The notes beneath the pieces are model-generated. The model was not told the DNA's origin and ran no database searches. It saw only the letters and a list, made by a program, of their open reading frames with translations. DNA of 64,000 bases. It comes from Paracoccaceae bacterium (lineage in GTDB: Bacteria; Pseudomonadota; Alphaproteobacteria; Rhodobacterales; Rhodobacteraceae). Positions 18,131 to 28,167 of this stretch are shown here, one piece after another; position 1 is the stretch's first letter; every line of letters starts with the position of its first letter. The DNA is taken from positions 681,117 to 745,116 of the forward strand of contig JAHRYM010000001.1 in NCBI GenBank assembly GCA_020622085.1, in the 5' to 3' direction. Made by a program: the position numbers and the translations under genes.

Positions 18131-18708
18131 GCGCCTCTCTCCAGTTCGGTGTTCAGGAAATCCAGCACCATCTCGGCGGCGCGGATTCGATCGGGCGTTC
18201 CCGATTTCAGCGCCTCGCGCAGGTAGGCGCCATCGATCATCGCGCCCAGGCCTTCGGCCAGCATGGGGGCGCGATCGCCTACCAGCGGGCGCAGGTCGTG
18301 GATCAGGTTCGACCGGAGCCGCGCCTGATAGACCAGCAGGAGACGCATCGCCTCGGGCTTGATCTGCGACATCACATAGAAGTTCAGCCAGGCGCTGACG
18401 GCCTCGCGCCGGAAGCTGCCGCCCGAGAACGAGGCCCGGATCACCGCGATCAGCCGCCCGCGCGGCCCGTCAGCCGCCGCCAGCGCACCCCGCACCTCGG
18501 CGCCATAAAGCGTGAGGATATGGCGCATCGCGGCCAGGAAGATCTGTTCCTTCGATCCGAAATAGTGGTGCGCCAGCGCCGAGGACATGCCGGCCCGCTT
18601 GGCGATCTGGCTGACAGTCACATCCAGCGATCCCGTATTGCCGATTTCGGCAATGGTGGCGCGCACCAGCGCTGCCTTGCGAATCGGTTCCATCCCCACT
18701 TTCGGCAT
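18127..18708 (-). CDS. betI: TetR-family repressor of the choline operon
   Basis: A 193-residue TetR-type repressor. [19 protein letters not shown] and the helix-turn-helix [21 protein letters not shown] match BetI closely. Choline is the usual inducer. An AGGAAGGG ribosome site fits the ATG at 18708; the frame extension upstream crosses the operator and is not coding. It is the first gene of betIBA and lies opposite choX. Confidence 0.95.
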   Translation of the reverse strand: MPKVGMEPIRKAALVRATIAEIGNTGSLDVTVSQIAKRAGMSSALAHHYFGSKEQIFLAAMRHILTLYGAEVRGALAAADGPRGRLIAVIRASFSGGSFRREAVSAWLNFYVMSQIKPEAMRLLLVYQARLRSNLIHDLRPLVGDRAPMLAEGLGAMIDGAYLREALKSGTPDRIRAAEMVLDFLNTELERGA

Positions 18709-18752
18709 TGCGCCCTTCCTGACCTGACGGTTGATGGGATAGTGAAACGATA

Positions 18753-18782
18753 ATTGACTCGTCAATCAAGAAAAATCTTGAT
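18753..18782 (-). promoter_or_regulatory. BetI operator 1 (betIBA side)
   Basis: A perfect inverted repeat, ATTGAC-tc-GTCAAT (18753-18766), is followed by a second one, ATCAAGA / TCTTGAT (18765-18782). The first 22 bases are nearly the same as a second site in front of choX, differing at one base. BetI proteins bind such TTGA/TCAA palindromes. It lies 45 bases before the betI start. Confidence 0.78.
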
Positions 18783-18943
18783 GCTACCTCCGGCACCGGC
18801 TTGCGGCCCGCAACTCATTCGCTGCTATGGTCTTTGCCCGGCGGCTGACCTGCGATATTCTGCATTCGAATGCGCCTTCGATCAGCCACAAAAACGGCAG
18901 GCAGTAAAAAAAATCCTTGCCAGCGCATCGGAAAAGCACGTTT

Positions 18944-18965
18944 ATTGACTCATCAATCAAGAAAA
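18944..18965 (+). promoter_or_regulatory. BetI operator 2 (choX side)
   Basis: ATTGACTCATCAAT at 18944-18957 followed by CAAGAAAA repeats operator 1 in the same orientation with one changed base. It lies only 13-20 bases before the choX ATG, between the likely promoter and the ribosome site. One repressor can thus control oxidation and uptake together. The rest of the 270-base betI-choX gap holds both promoters. Confidence 0.75.
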
Positions 18966-18978
18966 CAGGGAGAAAGAA

Positions 18979-19905
18979 ATGGCATTGCGTTCCGTTCTTC
19001 TGGGGACCGTCGTCAGCGTCCTGGCGAGCCCGGTCCTGGCGGCCGGCTGCGACAAGATCGTGTTTTCGGATGTGGGCTGGACCGACATCACGGCGACCAC
19101 TGCCGCGACGACACTGGTGCTCGAGGCGCTGGGATACCAGACCGAAACCAAGGTCCTGTCGGTTCCGGTGACCTATGCCGGCCTCGCCGGGGGCGACATC
19201 GACGTGTTCCTGGGCAACTGGATGCCGACGATGGAGGGCGACATCGCCACCTACCGCGAGGCCGGCACCGTGGACACCGTCCGCACCAACCTGGAAGGCG
19301 CGAAATACACCCTTGCCACCAATGAACCCGGCGCCGCGCTGGGCATCAAGGATTTCAAGGATATCGCCGCGCAGAAGGACGCGCTGGCGGGTCAGATCTA
19401 CGGGATCGAGCCGGGCAACGACGGCAACCGCCTGATCATCGACATGATCGACAAGGGCCCCTTCGGGCTTGACGGGTTCCAGATCGTCGAAAGTTCGGAA
19501 CAGGGGATGCTGTCCGAGGTCGCCAAGAAGACCAGCGCGGGCAAGCCAATCGTCTTTCTAGGCTGGGAACCCCACCCGATGAACGCCAACTTCAAGATGA
19601 CCTATCTTTCGGGCGGTGACGATGTGTTCGGCCCGAACTTCGGCGGCGCGCGGGTCGATACCAATACCCGCTCGGGCTATGTCGCGGAATGCCAGAACAC
19701 CGGCAAGTTCCTGCAAAATCTAGTCTTTTCTCTGCCGATGGAGAACGAGATCATGGGCAAGATCCTGAACGACGGTGAGGATCCGCGTGATGCCGCCAAG
19801 ACATGGCTTGCCGCCAACGCTGCCACCTGGGAGCCGTGGCTTGACGGCGTGACCACCAAGGACGGCGGCGATGCCAAGGCCGCCGTTGCGGCCGCGCTGC
19901 AATGA
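18979..19905 (+). CDS. choX: Choline ABC transporter, substrate-binding protein
   Basis: A 308-residue periplasmic binding protein with signal peptide (1-21). The aromatic cage known from Sinorhizobium meliloti ChoX (Trp43, Trp90, Tyr119, Trp205, plus Asp45) is reproduced at Trp34, Trp81, Tyr110, Trp196 and Asp36, with every spacing identical. Choline is therefore the best ligand call, over glycine betaine. An operator overlaps the leader. choW follows after 54 bases that contain a hairpin. Confidence 0.94.
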   Translation: MALRSVLLGTVVSVLASPVLAAGCDKIVFSDVGWTDITATTAATTLVLEALGYQTETKVLSVPVTYAGLAGGDIDVFLGNWMPTMEGDIATYREAGTVDTVRTNLEGAKYTLATNEPGAALGIKDFKDIAAQKDALAGQIYGIEPGNDGNRLIIDMIDKGPFGLDGFQIVESSEQGMLSEVAKKTSAGKPIVFLGWEPHPMNANFKMTYLSGGDDVFGPNFGGARVDTNTRSGYVAECQNTGKFLQNLVFSLPMENEIMGKILNDGEDPRDAAKTWLAANAATWEPWLDGVTTKDGGDAKAAVAAALQ

Positions 19906-19912
19906 CGCACAA

Positions 19913-19936
19913 GGCCCCGGTGACCAAACCGGGGCC
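19913..19936 (+). other. mRNA hairpin between choX and choW
   Basis: A 9-base-pair perfect stem (GGCCCCGGT / ACCGGGGCC) with a GACCAA loop follows the choX stop by 7 bases and leads into GTTTC. Such hairpins after binding-protein genes often protect the upstream mRNA end or dampen expression of permease genes. The T-tract is too short for a strong terminator. Confidence 0.65.
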
Positions 19937-19959
19937 GTTTCTGACGACCGGGGGGACTG

Positions 19960-20790
19960 ATGGACTGGCTGACGGATCACAAGATTCCGGTCGGCAAGGT
20001 GGCAAAGACCATCTTCGACTGGATGAAGAACAACCTTTCACCGCTGTTCGACGCGATTTCAGCCGTCATGGACGCGATGATCGCGGGTATCCTGTGGGTC
20101 TTGCAGACGCCGCATCCGCTGGTTGTCGTCGCCTTCTTCGTCGCGCTGACCTGGATCGTGCAGCGAAGCTGGAAGGTCTGCCTCGGCGTTCTGCTGGGTT
20201 TTCTCTTCATCCTCAACCAGGGCTACTGGAAGGAAACGACGGAAAGCCTGACCCTCATCCTTTCGGCCTGCGTGGTCTGCATGGGGCTGGGCGTGCCGGT
20301 CGGCATTGCCGCCGCGCACCGGCCGCGGCTTTACACGGGGCTGGCCCCGGTCCTCGACCTGATGCAGACCCTGCCGACCTTCGTCTACCTGATTCCGGCC
20401 ATCGTCTTCTTTGGTCTTGGCATGGTTCCCGGCCTGATCGCCACGGTGATCTTTGTCCTGCCCGCCCCCATCCGCCTGACGTATCTTGGCGTCTCCTCCA
20501 CGCCGACCGCACTTCTTGAGGCCGCGACCGCCTTCGGGGCCACGCCCCGGCAACGGCTCTGGAAGGTCGAACTGCCCTGGGCCATGCCGCAGATCATGGC
20601 AGGGCTGAACCAGACCATCATGCTGTCGCTGTCGATGGTCGTGATCGCCGCGCTGGTCGGCGCGAACGGGCTTGGCGTGCCGGTTGTCCGGGCGCTGAAC
20701 AGCGTCAATACCGCGCTTGGCTTCGAATCGGGCTTCATCATCGTGGTGGTGGCCATCCTTCTTGACCGGATTCTGAGGGTGTCGAAATGA
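19960..20790 (+). CDS. choW: Choline ABC transporter, permease
   Basis: A 276-residue inner-membrane protein with about six helices and the ABC-permease EAA-type loop (EAATAFGATPRQRLWKVELP). This is the ProW/OpuAB-type permease. The N-terminal about 60 residues form an amphipathic cytoplasmic/periplasmic extension common in ChoW. Its stop overlaps the choV start (ATGA). Confidence 0.94.
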   Translation: MDWLTDHKIPVGKVAKTIFDWMKNNLSPLFDAISAVMDAMIAGILWVLQTPHPLVVVAFFVALTWIVQRSWKVCLGVLLGFLFILNQGYWKETTESLTLILSACVVCMGLGVPVGIAAAHRPRLYTGLAPVLDLMQTLPTFVYLIPAIVFFGLGMVPGLIATVIFVLPAPIRLTYLGVSSTPTALLEAATAFGATPRQRLWKVELPWAMPQIMAGLNQTIMLSLSMVVIAALVGANGLGVPVVRALNSVNTALGFESGFIIVVVAILLDRILRVSK

Positions 20791-21836
20791 CGGGATCATC
20801 CATGCGGACCGCCGTCGAATTCGATCGCGTCTCCATCGTGTTCGGCGACCACCCCGAACACGCTCTACCGTTGATGGACCAGGGTCTGTCACGCGGGGAA
20901 ATCCAGACCCGGACCGGGCAGATCCTTGGCGTCCATGATTGCACGCTTTCGGTGGCGGAAGGTGAAATCCTTGTTCTCATGGGGCTTTCTGGGTCCGGCA
21001 AATCCACGCTCTTGCGCGGGGTCAATGCGCTTAACCCTGTGGTTCGGGGCGAGGTCCGCGTCTGGGACGGCAGCAAGATGCAGTCGGTCACGAAGGCCGA
21101 ACCGGAAACGCTGCGCAAGCTGCGGCTGTCGCGGATTGCCATGGTGTTCCAGCAATTCGGCCTTCTGCCCTGGCGGACGGTGCGCGACAATGTGGGCCTG
21201 GGGCTGGAGCTTGCCGGTCAATCGCCCGACCAGCGCCGCGCCAAGGTCGACCAGCAGCTTGAACTGGTGAACCTGACGCAATGGGCCGACCGCAAGGTGG
21301 GCGAATTGTCGGGGGGCATGCAGCAGCGCGTGGGCCTTGCGCGGGCCTTCGCCACCGATGCGCCGATCCTTCTGATGGACGAACCCTTCAGCGCGCTCGA
21401 CCCGCTGATCCGGGCACGGCTTCAGGACGAATTGCTGGCGCTGCAATCCAAGTTGCAACGCACCATCATCTTTGTCAGCCACGACCTGGACGAGGCCTTC
21501 AAGCTGGGCAACCGAATCGCGCTGATGGAAGGTGGGCGGATCGTGCAATGCGGCACCGCGCGCGACATCATCGCACGACCCGCATCAGGCTATGTGGCGG
21601 ATTTCGTCGAACACATGAACCCGCTGGGCGTCCTGAAGGCCAATGACATCCTGCTTCCGGGGCCTCTGGGCGGTGCACCGATGATCGAGGGCGAAACCCC
21701 GGTCAGGCAGGTGATGGCCCGGCTGATGGAGGTGCCGGCGCTGACCGTCACCGAACATGGCGCACCCGTGGGCCATGTGACGCGCGAAAGCGTCTTTGCC
21801 CGGCTGCTCGACCCGCGTGGAGAGGGTCAGGCGTAG
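20787..21836 (+). CDS. choV: Choline ABC transporter, ATP-binding protein
   Basis: A 349-residue ATPase. The Walker A motif GLSGSGKST is at 66-74, the signature LSGGMQQR, and Walker B ILLMDEPFSALD; VSHDLDEAFKLGNRIALM is the H-loop region. The C-terminal part (about 285-349) is a short, probably incomplete CBS-like segment. Its end overlaps the end of the opposite-strand hydroxy-acid dehydrogenase gene by 10 bases. Confidence 0.94.
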   Translation: MTGSSMRTAVEFDRVSIVFGDHPEHALPLMDQGLSRGEIQTRTGQILGVHDCTLSVAEGEILVLMGLSGSGKSTLLRGVNALNPVVRGEVRVWDGSKMQSVTKAEPETLRKLRLSRIAMVFQQFGLLPWRTVRDNVGLGLELAGQSPDQRRAKVDQQLELVNLTQWADRKVGELSGGMQQRVGLARAFATDAPILLMDEPFSALDPLIRARLQDELLALQSKLQRTIIFVSHDLDEAFKLGNRIALMEGGRIVQCGTARDIIARPASGYVADFVEHMNPLGVLKANDILLPGPLGGAPMIEGETPVRQVMARLMEVPALTVTEHGAPVGHVTRESVFARLLDPRGEGQA

Positions 21837-22990
21837 CTGTCGAAGAAGCCCTTGGGCACCAGAAGGTTCTGCCGGCCAAGCGCGCGGACATCGCGTTCGC
21901 CGCAAAGCGCCATGGTCACGTCAAGCTCCTTGCGGATGATCTCCAGCGCCTTGGTCACGCCGGGGCCGCCCATGGCCCCCAGGCCGTAGATATAGGCGCG
22001 GCCGATCATCGTGCCCCTGGCCCCCAGCGCCAGCGCCTTCAGCACGTCCTGGCCCGACCGGATTCCGCTGTCGAGCCAGACTTCGGTCCGCTCACCCACG
22101 GCGGCGACGATTTCCGGCAACATGCGGATCGAGGACAGCGCGCCATCGAGCTGCCGCCCGCCATGGTTCGAGACGATGATCGCATCCGCGCCAAAGTCGG
22201 CGGCGCGGCGGGCGTCCTCGGCATCAAGGATCCCCTTGAGGACCAGCTTGCCGCCCCACATGTCGCGGATGGCGGCGATCTTTTCCCAGTCTAGGCAGGG
22301 GTCGAACTGTTCGGCCGTCCAGTCGATCAGCGAGCTTGTATCCCCCACGCCCTTGGCATGTCCGACGATATTGCCGAAGAACCGTCTGCGTGTGCCCAGC
22401 ATCCCAAGACCCCACTGCCATTTGGTGGCCAGGTTCAGCATCGTGGGCAGGGTCAGCTTCGGCGGCGCCGAAAGGCCGTTCTTCAGATCCTTGTGCCGCT
22501 GGCCAAGGATCTGGAGGTCAAGCGTCAGCACCAGCGCCGAACATTTCGCCGCCTTGGCACGTTCGATGATCGCGGCGAGAAAATCCTGGTCGCGCATGAC
22601 GTAAAGCTGGAACCAGAAGGGTTTCGTGACATGGGCGGCCACATCCTCGATCGAACAGATCGACATGGTGGAGAGCGTATAGGGCACGCCGAAGGCTTCC
22701 GCCGCGCGGGCGGCGTGGATTTCGCCATCCGCCCGGTTCATGCCGGCCATGCCCACCGGCGCCAGAGCCACCGGCATCGATACCGGCTGGCCCAGCATCA
22801 TGCTGGCGATCGAGCGGCCGGACATGTCGACGGCGACCTTCTGGCGCAGGCGGATGGCCGCGAAATCGGCGCTGTTGTCGCGGAAGGTCTGTTCGGTCCA
22901 GCTTCCGCTTTCGCAGTAGTCGTGGAACATCTTCGGCACGCGGCGGCGATAGAGGTGGCGAAGGTCGCCGATATTGGTGATCACGGTCAT
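21827..22990 (-). CDS. lldD: FMN-dependent alpha-hydroxy-acid dehydrogenase (L-lactate dehydrogenase-like)
   Basis: A 387-residue TIM-barrel flavoenzyme. APVGMAGMNRADGE, WFQLYVMRDQ, LTLDLQILGQRHKD and the active-site signature SNHGGRQLDGALSS with the catalytic His/Arg are all present, and DSGIRSGQDVLKALALGA binds FMN phosphate. L-lactate is the likeliest substrate; glycolate, mandelate or other 2-hydroxy acids cannot be excluded. The ATG follows a GGGGGA site. Confidence 0.85.
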   Translation of the reverse strand: MTVITNIGDLRHLYRRRVPKMFHDYCESGSWTEQTFRDNSADFAAIRLRQKVAVDMSGRSIASMMLGQPVSMPVALAPVGMAGMNRADGEIHAARAAEAFGVPYTLSTMSICSIEDVAAHVTKPFWFQLYVMRDQDFLAAIIERAKAAKCSALVLTLDLQILGQRHKDLKNGLSAPPKLTLPTMLNLATKWQWGLGMLGTRRRFFGNIVGHAKGVGDTSSLIDWTAEQFDPCLDWEKIAAIRDMWGGKLVLKGILDAEDARRAADFGADAIIVSNHGGRQLDGALSSIRMLPEIVAAVGERTEVWLDSGIRSGQDVLKALALGARGTMIGRAYIYGLGAMGGPGVTKALEIIRKELDVTMALCGERDVRALGRQNLLVPKGFFDSYA

Positions 22991-23154
22991 GGATGTCGTC
23001 CCCCGGTCGTCGTCGCATTGGTAAAGGGCTGGCCGGATGCGACGCAACGCCGCCCTTGGGCGACTTTGGGCTCAGCGCGGGGCTTTCGTCTTGCGCTTGG
23101 CGCCGGGCTTCTCTATCGGCGCGCGCAGATTGCGGCGACCCCGGGGAACAAGCC

Positions 23155-24051
23155 ATGCCGACCTATTCCGCCTTTACCACGCTTGCATCGCGTGAACCGG
23201 CCGAGGCGCTGGCCGAGGCGCTGGAAGATTTCCTGCCCGAACCGGTTGGCGTCGGTGTTTTCGAGATAGAGGACGGCTCGGGCCGCTACGAGGTCGGCGT
23301 CTATTTCGAGGAGGAGCCGGGCGATACCGAACTGGCGCTGATGGCGGCGATCTATGGGGCCGCGCCCTTCGTCGTGTCGGAAGTGCCCGAAACCGACTGG
23401 GTGGCGCATGTGAAACGCGAGTTGCGTCCCGTCGAGGCCGGGCGGTTCTTCGTCTATGGCGCGCATGACGCCGACAAGGTGCCCGAAGGCAGCATCGCAT
23501 TGCTGATCGAGGCAGCAATGGCCTTCGGCACCGGCCATCACGCAACGACCCTTGGCTGCCTTCTGGCGCTGGACCGGCTGGATCGCGCGGGTTTCCGCGG
23601 CCGGCGCGTTGCCGACATCGGCTGCGGGACGGCGGTGCTGGCCATGGCGTCGGCGCGGCTCTGGCCGGATGCGCCCGTGGGCTCGATCGAACAGCAGGTC
23701 ATCGCCTCGGACATCGACCCCGTCGCCGTCGAGGTGGCGCGGGCCAATGTCGCGGGGAATGGGCTGGCGGAGCGCATCACCTGTCTGGAGGCCGCAGGCT
23801 TCGACCACGGCGGCATCGCCGCCGCAGCACCCTATGATCTGGTTTTTGCCAATATCCTCAAGGGGCCGCTGATCGAGCTTGTCCCGGCCATGGCGCGCCA
23901 CATGGCACCGGCCGGTTACGCGATTCTTTCCGGCCTGCTGGTTCCCCAGGCCCCTGACGTGACCTCTGCCTATCAGGCAGCGGGATTTTCGCTGGTTTCA
24001 CGCAACGAAATCTCCGAGTGGTCCATACTGGTCATGAAGCGCAACCAATGA
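23155..24051 (+). CDS. prmA: Ribosomal protein L11 methyltransferase
   Basis: A 298-residue SAM-dependent methyltransferase that trimethylates ribosomal protein L11. An N-terminal substrate domain (about 1-110) is followed by AFGTGHHATTLGCL, the SAM motif VADIGCGTAVLAMAS and the family motif LVFANILKGPLIEL. The start MPTYSAF gives the normal length. The 164 bases to the divergent lldD hold both promoters. Confidence 0.93.
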   Translation: MPTYSAFTTLASREPAEALAEALEDFLPEPVGVGVFEIEDGSGRYEVGVYFEEEPGDTELALMAAIYGAAPFVVSEVPETDWVAHVKRELRPVEAGRFFVYGAHDADKVPEGSIALLIEAAMAFGTGHHATTLGCLLALDRLDRAGFRGRRVADIGCGTAVLAMASARLWPDAPVGSIEQQVIASDIDPVAVEVARANVAGNGLAERITCLEAAGFDHGGIAAAAPYDLVFANILKGPLIELVPAMARHMAPAGYAILSGLLVPQAPDVTSAYQAAGFSLVSRNEISEWSILVMKRNQ

Positions 24052-24138
24052 ACCGGCCCGGATTGCGGCAACACAATTTCGCCGCAATTTGACCGTCTCG
24101 TGGCCGATACCCGGAACCACATAGTAACGAGACCCGTC

Positions 24139-24486
24139 ATGTTTGATCCCAACCTGCGCGATTTTCAGGGCCGCGTTGCCCGAATCCAGAAGACCCACGC
24201 TGCAGGCGGCGGGTTCGAGGCCGAGGGGACGCTGGGCATGTATTACTACAACAGTCTGAAGGTTCAGCGCCGCCGCGGCGCCTGGGTCTTCCCCGTGGCG
24301 CTGGTCTTTGCGACCGTGCTGGCGATGAAGGCTGCGGTTCTTGCCACAGTCGGCGCCGAATCCTACGCCGAGCGGATAGCCACCCTTCAGACCGGCGGCA
24401 TGGTCGATGTGATCGGCGCCTGGGTCTTGCAGGCCGATCCGGTCACCGTGAAGCTTTCGACGCTTCTTGCCGGGATCGGTCTCTGA
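24139..24486 (+). CDS. Small single-pass membrane protein, unknown
   Basis: A 115-residue protein with a polar N-terminus (about 1-46, with GMYYYNSLKVQRRRGAW just before the membrane), one strong membrane helix (about 48-72) and a hydrophobic end. I do not recognise a domain. It lies 87 bases after prmA on the same strand. MADTRNH at 24100 is another possible start. Confidence 0.62.
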   Translation: MFDPNLRDFQGRVARIQKTHAAGGGFEAEGTLGMYYYNSLKVQRRRGAWVFPVALVFATVLAMKAAVLATVGAESYAERIATLQTGGMVDVIGAWVLQADPVTVKLSTLLAGIGL

Positions 24487-24616
24487 TCCGGTTCTCTTCG
24501 CGCTGCGGGCAATACGGCCCGTGCCCGTCTTGCGGACCGGGTGACCGGGCCTTCGCCGGGTCATGCCCGGGGTCAGGCGCAGTCGATCCGCGGCGATCGG
24601 GGCATCTGGCAAAGTG

Positions 24617-24657
24617 AAAAAGGAAAGGCTGCGGCGGAATGATCCGGCGCAGCCTTT
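24617..24657 (-). terminator. Terminator of the DUF1127 transcript
   Basis: On the minus strand, a 10-base-pair stem AAAGGCTGCG / CGCAGCCTTT encloses a second short stem (CGGA/TCCG with loop) and is followed by CCTTTTT. It ends the transcript that starts at the DUF1127 gene about 90 bases upstream. Confidence 0.8.
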
Positions 24658-24677
24658 GGCGATCTGCCGATCGCAGG

Positions 24678-24732
24678 GCCGGATTGATCTGTTCAATCCG
24701 GCTTTCCCCTTCCTGCCTGTGAAGGGCAGGGG
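24678..24732 (-). other. Tandem hairpins in the DUF1127 3' UTR
   Basis: Two more inverted repeats lie between the DUF1127 stop and its terminator. One is GCCGGATTGA / TCAATCCGGC (24678-24702, 10 base pairs, 5-base loop). The other is CCTGCC / GGCAGG (24712-24730). Together with the terminator this makes a 3' UTR of three stacked hairpins. The 257 bases between 24487 and 24743 hold no gene. Confidence 0.65.
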
Positions 24733-24743
24733 TCGAGACGCGT

Positions 24744-24944
24744 TCAGGCGCGCGCAGCCACCGAGTCGATATCGCTGCGGCTCAGGCCGATATCGTCAAG
24801 TTCGCGGTCCGACAGCTTGGCCAGCGCATTGCGGGTCGCGCGGGCATCATTCCAGGCCGAGAACGCGTTGGCCATCCGGCTGACGATACCCGTGGCGGCG
24901 CGGTTCGACGTGGCGCGGCTGGAAACATAAGCAGACATTTTCAT
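24744..24944 (-). CDS. DUF1127 (YjiS-like) small protein
   Basis: A 66-residue arginine-rich protein. The C-terminal half, RNALAKLSDRELDDIGLSRSDI, is the DUF1127 signature; such small proteins are linked to stress response and RNA metabolism in alphaproteobacteria. AAGAGGAAA gives a strong ribosome site. In R. sphaeroides a DUF1127 gene is co-transcribed with the CcsR small RNAs, so the structured 3' UTR here may be relevant. Confidence 0.9.
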   Translation of the reverse strand: MKMSAYVSSRATSNRAATGIVSRMANAFSAWNDARATRNALAKLSDRELDDIGLSRSDIDSVAARA

Positions 24945-25304
24945 TTCCTCTTACTGACAAGATATCCGTTCCACCTGGCCCGGATTGCATGCGGATGTTT
25001 GGTTTCCGCTGCTGATGTTGATGATCTAGGCCGGGTTTGAGCCCGCGACAAGCGCGCCAGAATCAGGTCAGCCATGCGTCAGGCGCATGGCTTTGCCGTT
25101 TGGTCACATTTTCTTCAACTTCCTTTAATCATTGGCATTGCTGCGCATGCAAAAAGTCGTTTGCGACGTTCGTTCCGACGTTTTTAGTGCATCCGTGGTC
25201 AAGCAACTGCCCGCTCAGTGCATGGCTTTCCTGCTTCCCGATGTTCGCGCTTCGTGCTAGTGCTGCGAAAAAGCAACAGTCATCGGGCGACAGGCGGGGC
25301 AATC
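24945..25304. other. Intergenic region between the DUF1127 gene and ruvC
   Basis: About 360 bases of lower GC than the neighbours, between divergent genes. It must carry both promoters. I see no convincing small gene or hairpin in it; the few reading frames that cross it have no coding character. Confidence 0.6.
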
Positions 25305-25808
25305 ATGCGCGTTTTGGGGATTGATCCGGGTCTGCGAAACCTCGGCTGGGGGGTAATCGAGATCGCGGGGTCGCGACTCACCCATGTTGCGAACGGAATT
25401 ATCCACTCGGAAGGGACGGATCTGGCGCCGCGTCTGCTGTCGCTTTACCGCGCGCTGACCGAGGTTGTGCGGGCCCATGCGCCCGACACGGCGGCGGTGG
25501 AGCAGACCTTCGTCAACAAGGACGCGGTGGCGACATTGAAGCTGGGTCAGGCGCGAGGCATCGCGCTTCTGGTGCCGGCCGAGGCGGGGCTGACCATTGG
25601 GGAATATGCGCCGAACGCGGTGAAGAAGGCGGTCGTGGGCGTGGGCCATGCCGACAAGGCGCAGGTCGCCCATATGGTGCGCTACCAGCTTCCGGGCGTC
25701 GAACTGGCCGGGCCGGATGCCGCCGATGCGCTGGCCATCGCGATCTGCCACGCCCATCACAGCCAAAGCGCCAGCCGGATGCTGGCCGCACAAAGGGGTG
25801 TCGCATGA
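25305..25808 (+). CDS. ruvC: Holliday junction resolvase RuvC
   Basis: A 167-residue endonuclease that cuts Holliday junctions. The acidic catalytic set is visible: Asp7 in [12 protein letters not shown], Glu in [10 protein letters not shown], and the C-terminal Asp pair in [14 protein letters not shown]. An AGGCGGGG site precedes the ATG. It overlaps ruvA by 4 bases. Confidence 0.96.
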   Translation: MRVLGIDPGLRNLGWGVIEIAGSRLTHVANGIIHSEGTDLAPRLLSLYRALTEVVRAHAPDTAAVEQTFVNKDAVATLKLGQARGIALLVPAEAGLTIGEYAPNAVKKAVVGVGHADKAQVAHMVRYQLPGVELAGPDAADALAIAICHAHHSQSASRMLAAQRGVA

Positions 25809-26488
25809 TCGGACGTCTTGCCGGGGTGATCCTTCACCGTGCCGCCGATCATATCCTGCTGGATGTGCGGGGCGTGGGCTACATCGTCCATGTCTCGCCC
25901 CGGACCGCAGCCGCGCTTCCTGCGGCGGGCGAGGCCTGCGCGCTTTATACCGAGCTTCTGGTGCGCGAAGACCTTCTGCAGTTGTTCGGTTTCCCGACGC
26001 TTCTGGAAAAGGAATGGCACCGGCTGCTGATCACCGTGCAGGGGGTGGGGGCCAAGGCGGCGATGGCGATCCTTGGCACGCTTGGCGCCGAGGGCGTGGG
26101 TCGGGCCATCGCCCTGGGCGACTGGACGGCGATCAAGGCCGCGCCCGGGGTGGGGCCGAAGCTCGCGCAGCGCGTGGTGATGGAACTGAAGGACAAGGCG
26201 CCCACGGTCATGGCGCTGGGCGGGTCGCTGACTGTCGATATCGCGCAGGTCGATGATGCGCCGGTGATCGAGGCGCCGCGCCCGGCGCGGGCCAGTGCGG
26301 CCGCCCCGCAGGCCAGCGCCACGGCGGATGCGCTGTCGGCGCTTCTGAACCTTGGCTATGGCCAATCCGAAGCCGCCGCCGCCGTCGCCCAGGCCTCGGG
26401 CGAGAACGGGGCTTCGGGCGAGGATGGGGCCGCCGCCACACCGGCGCTGATCCGCGCCGCGCTGCGGCTTCTGGCCCCGAAGGAGTGA
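25805..26488 (+). CDS. ruvA: Holliday junction branch-migration protein RuvA
   Basis: A 227-residue junction-binding protein. MIGRLAGVI and the OB fold come first, then two helix-hairpin-helix motifs ([14 protein letters not shown] and [17 protein letters not shown]). The linker and C-terminal domain III, with [15 protein letters not shown], are somewhat longer than in E. coli. Confidence 0.96.
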   Translation: MIGRLAGVILHRAADHILLDVRGVGYIVHVSPRTAAALPAAGEACALYTELLVREDLLQLFGFPTLLEKEWHRLLITVQGVGAKAAMAILGTLGAEGVGRAIALGDWTAIKAAPGVGPKLAQRVVMELKDKAPTVMALGGSLTVDIAQVDDAPVIEAPRPARASAAAPQASATADALSALLNLGYGQSEAAAAVAQASGENGASGEDGAAATPALIRAALRLLAPKE

Positions 26489-26492
26489 TCCG

Positions 26493-27523
<1,031 letters not shown>

Positions 27524-27527
<4 letters not shown>

Positions 27528-28156
27528 TGCAAGGCTTCGACGCAAGCCGGATCGCGGCGCTGTTTACCGACCATGGCGGCACTTACCACGCCGCGCGCTG
27601 GCGTCGTCCGATTGCACCGGTCGTGTTCGGCGTGGATGATGCGACGCTTGCTGCCGTCAAGGACGCGATCGAGGCGGCTGTTGCGACGGCAGGCCACTTC
27701 ATGGCCGAGACCGATCCTGAAATGGGCGCGAACCTCTGGTTCTTCTTCTTTGCCGAATGGGCGGATCTGCTGGCGGTGCCGGATCTGGAGGGGCTGGTGG
27801 CGGGGCTTGGCCCATTGGTCGCGCGGGCCAGTGCTGCCGATGCACAGCAGGCGCGGATCTTCCGGCACGAAGCCGATGGCGCGATCCGTGCGGCTTTCGT
27901 CTTCTTGCGCATGTCGGGGGCGCTTGCGGATGTGCCCGCTGATGTGCTGGCACTCGATCAGGCCCTGCGCCTTCTCGCCCCTTTCGCCGAGGGTGGCCTT
28001 TCGGCCGGCGACACGGTCGTGGACGGTCCGGGCGGCGCCACCATCGCGCCCCGCATGGCCGCGCTTCTGCGCGCGCTCTATGATCCCATGATGCCTGATG
28101 CGGCCACTGAGGCCAGCCATGCGCTGCGGCTTGCCGCGCGGCTGACGCGGGCTTGA
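27524..28156 (+). CDS. Conserved hypothetical protein between ruvB and ybgC
   Basis: A 210-residue cytoplasmic protein without signal or membrane segments. I do not recognise a domain. An N-terminal region ([19 protein letters not shown]) is followed by an acidic middle with [12 protein letters not shown] and an alanine/leucine-rich helical end. It overlaps the ruvB stop by 4 bases (ATGA), so it is translated with ruvB, which argues that it is real. Confidence 0.75.
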
Positions 28157-28167
28157 TCGAGGCAGCC

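Noticed and set aside
25037-25324. A 95-codon plus-strand frame before ruvC
   Set aside because: It has atypical composition (Cys, Phe and Ser rich), no good ribosome site and overlaps the ruvC start.
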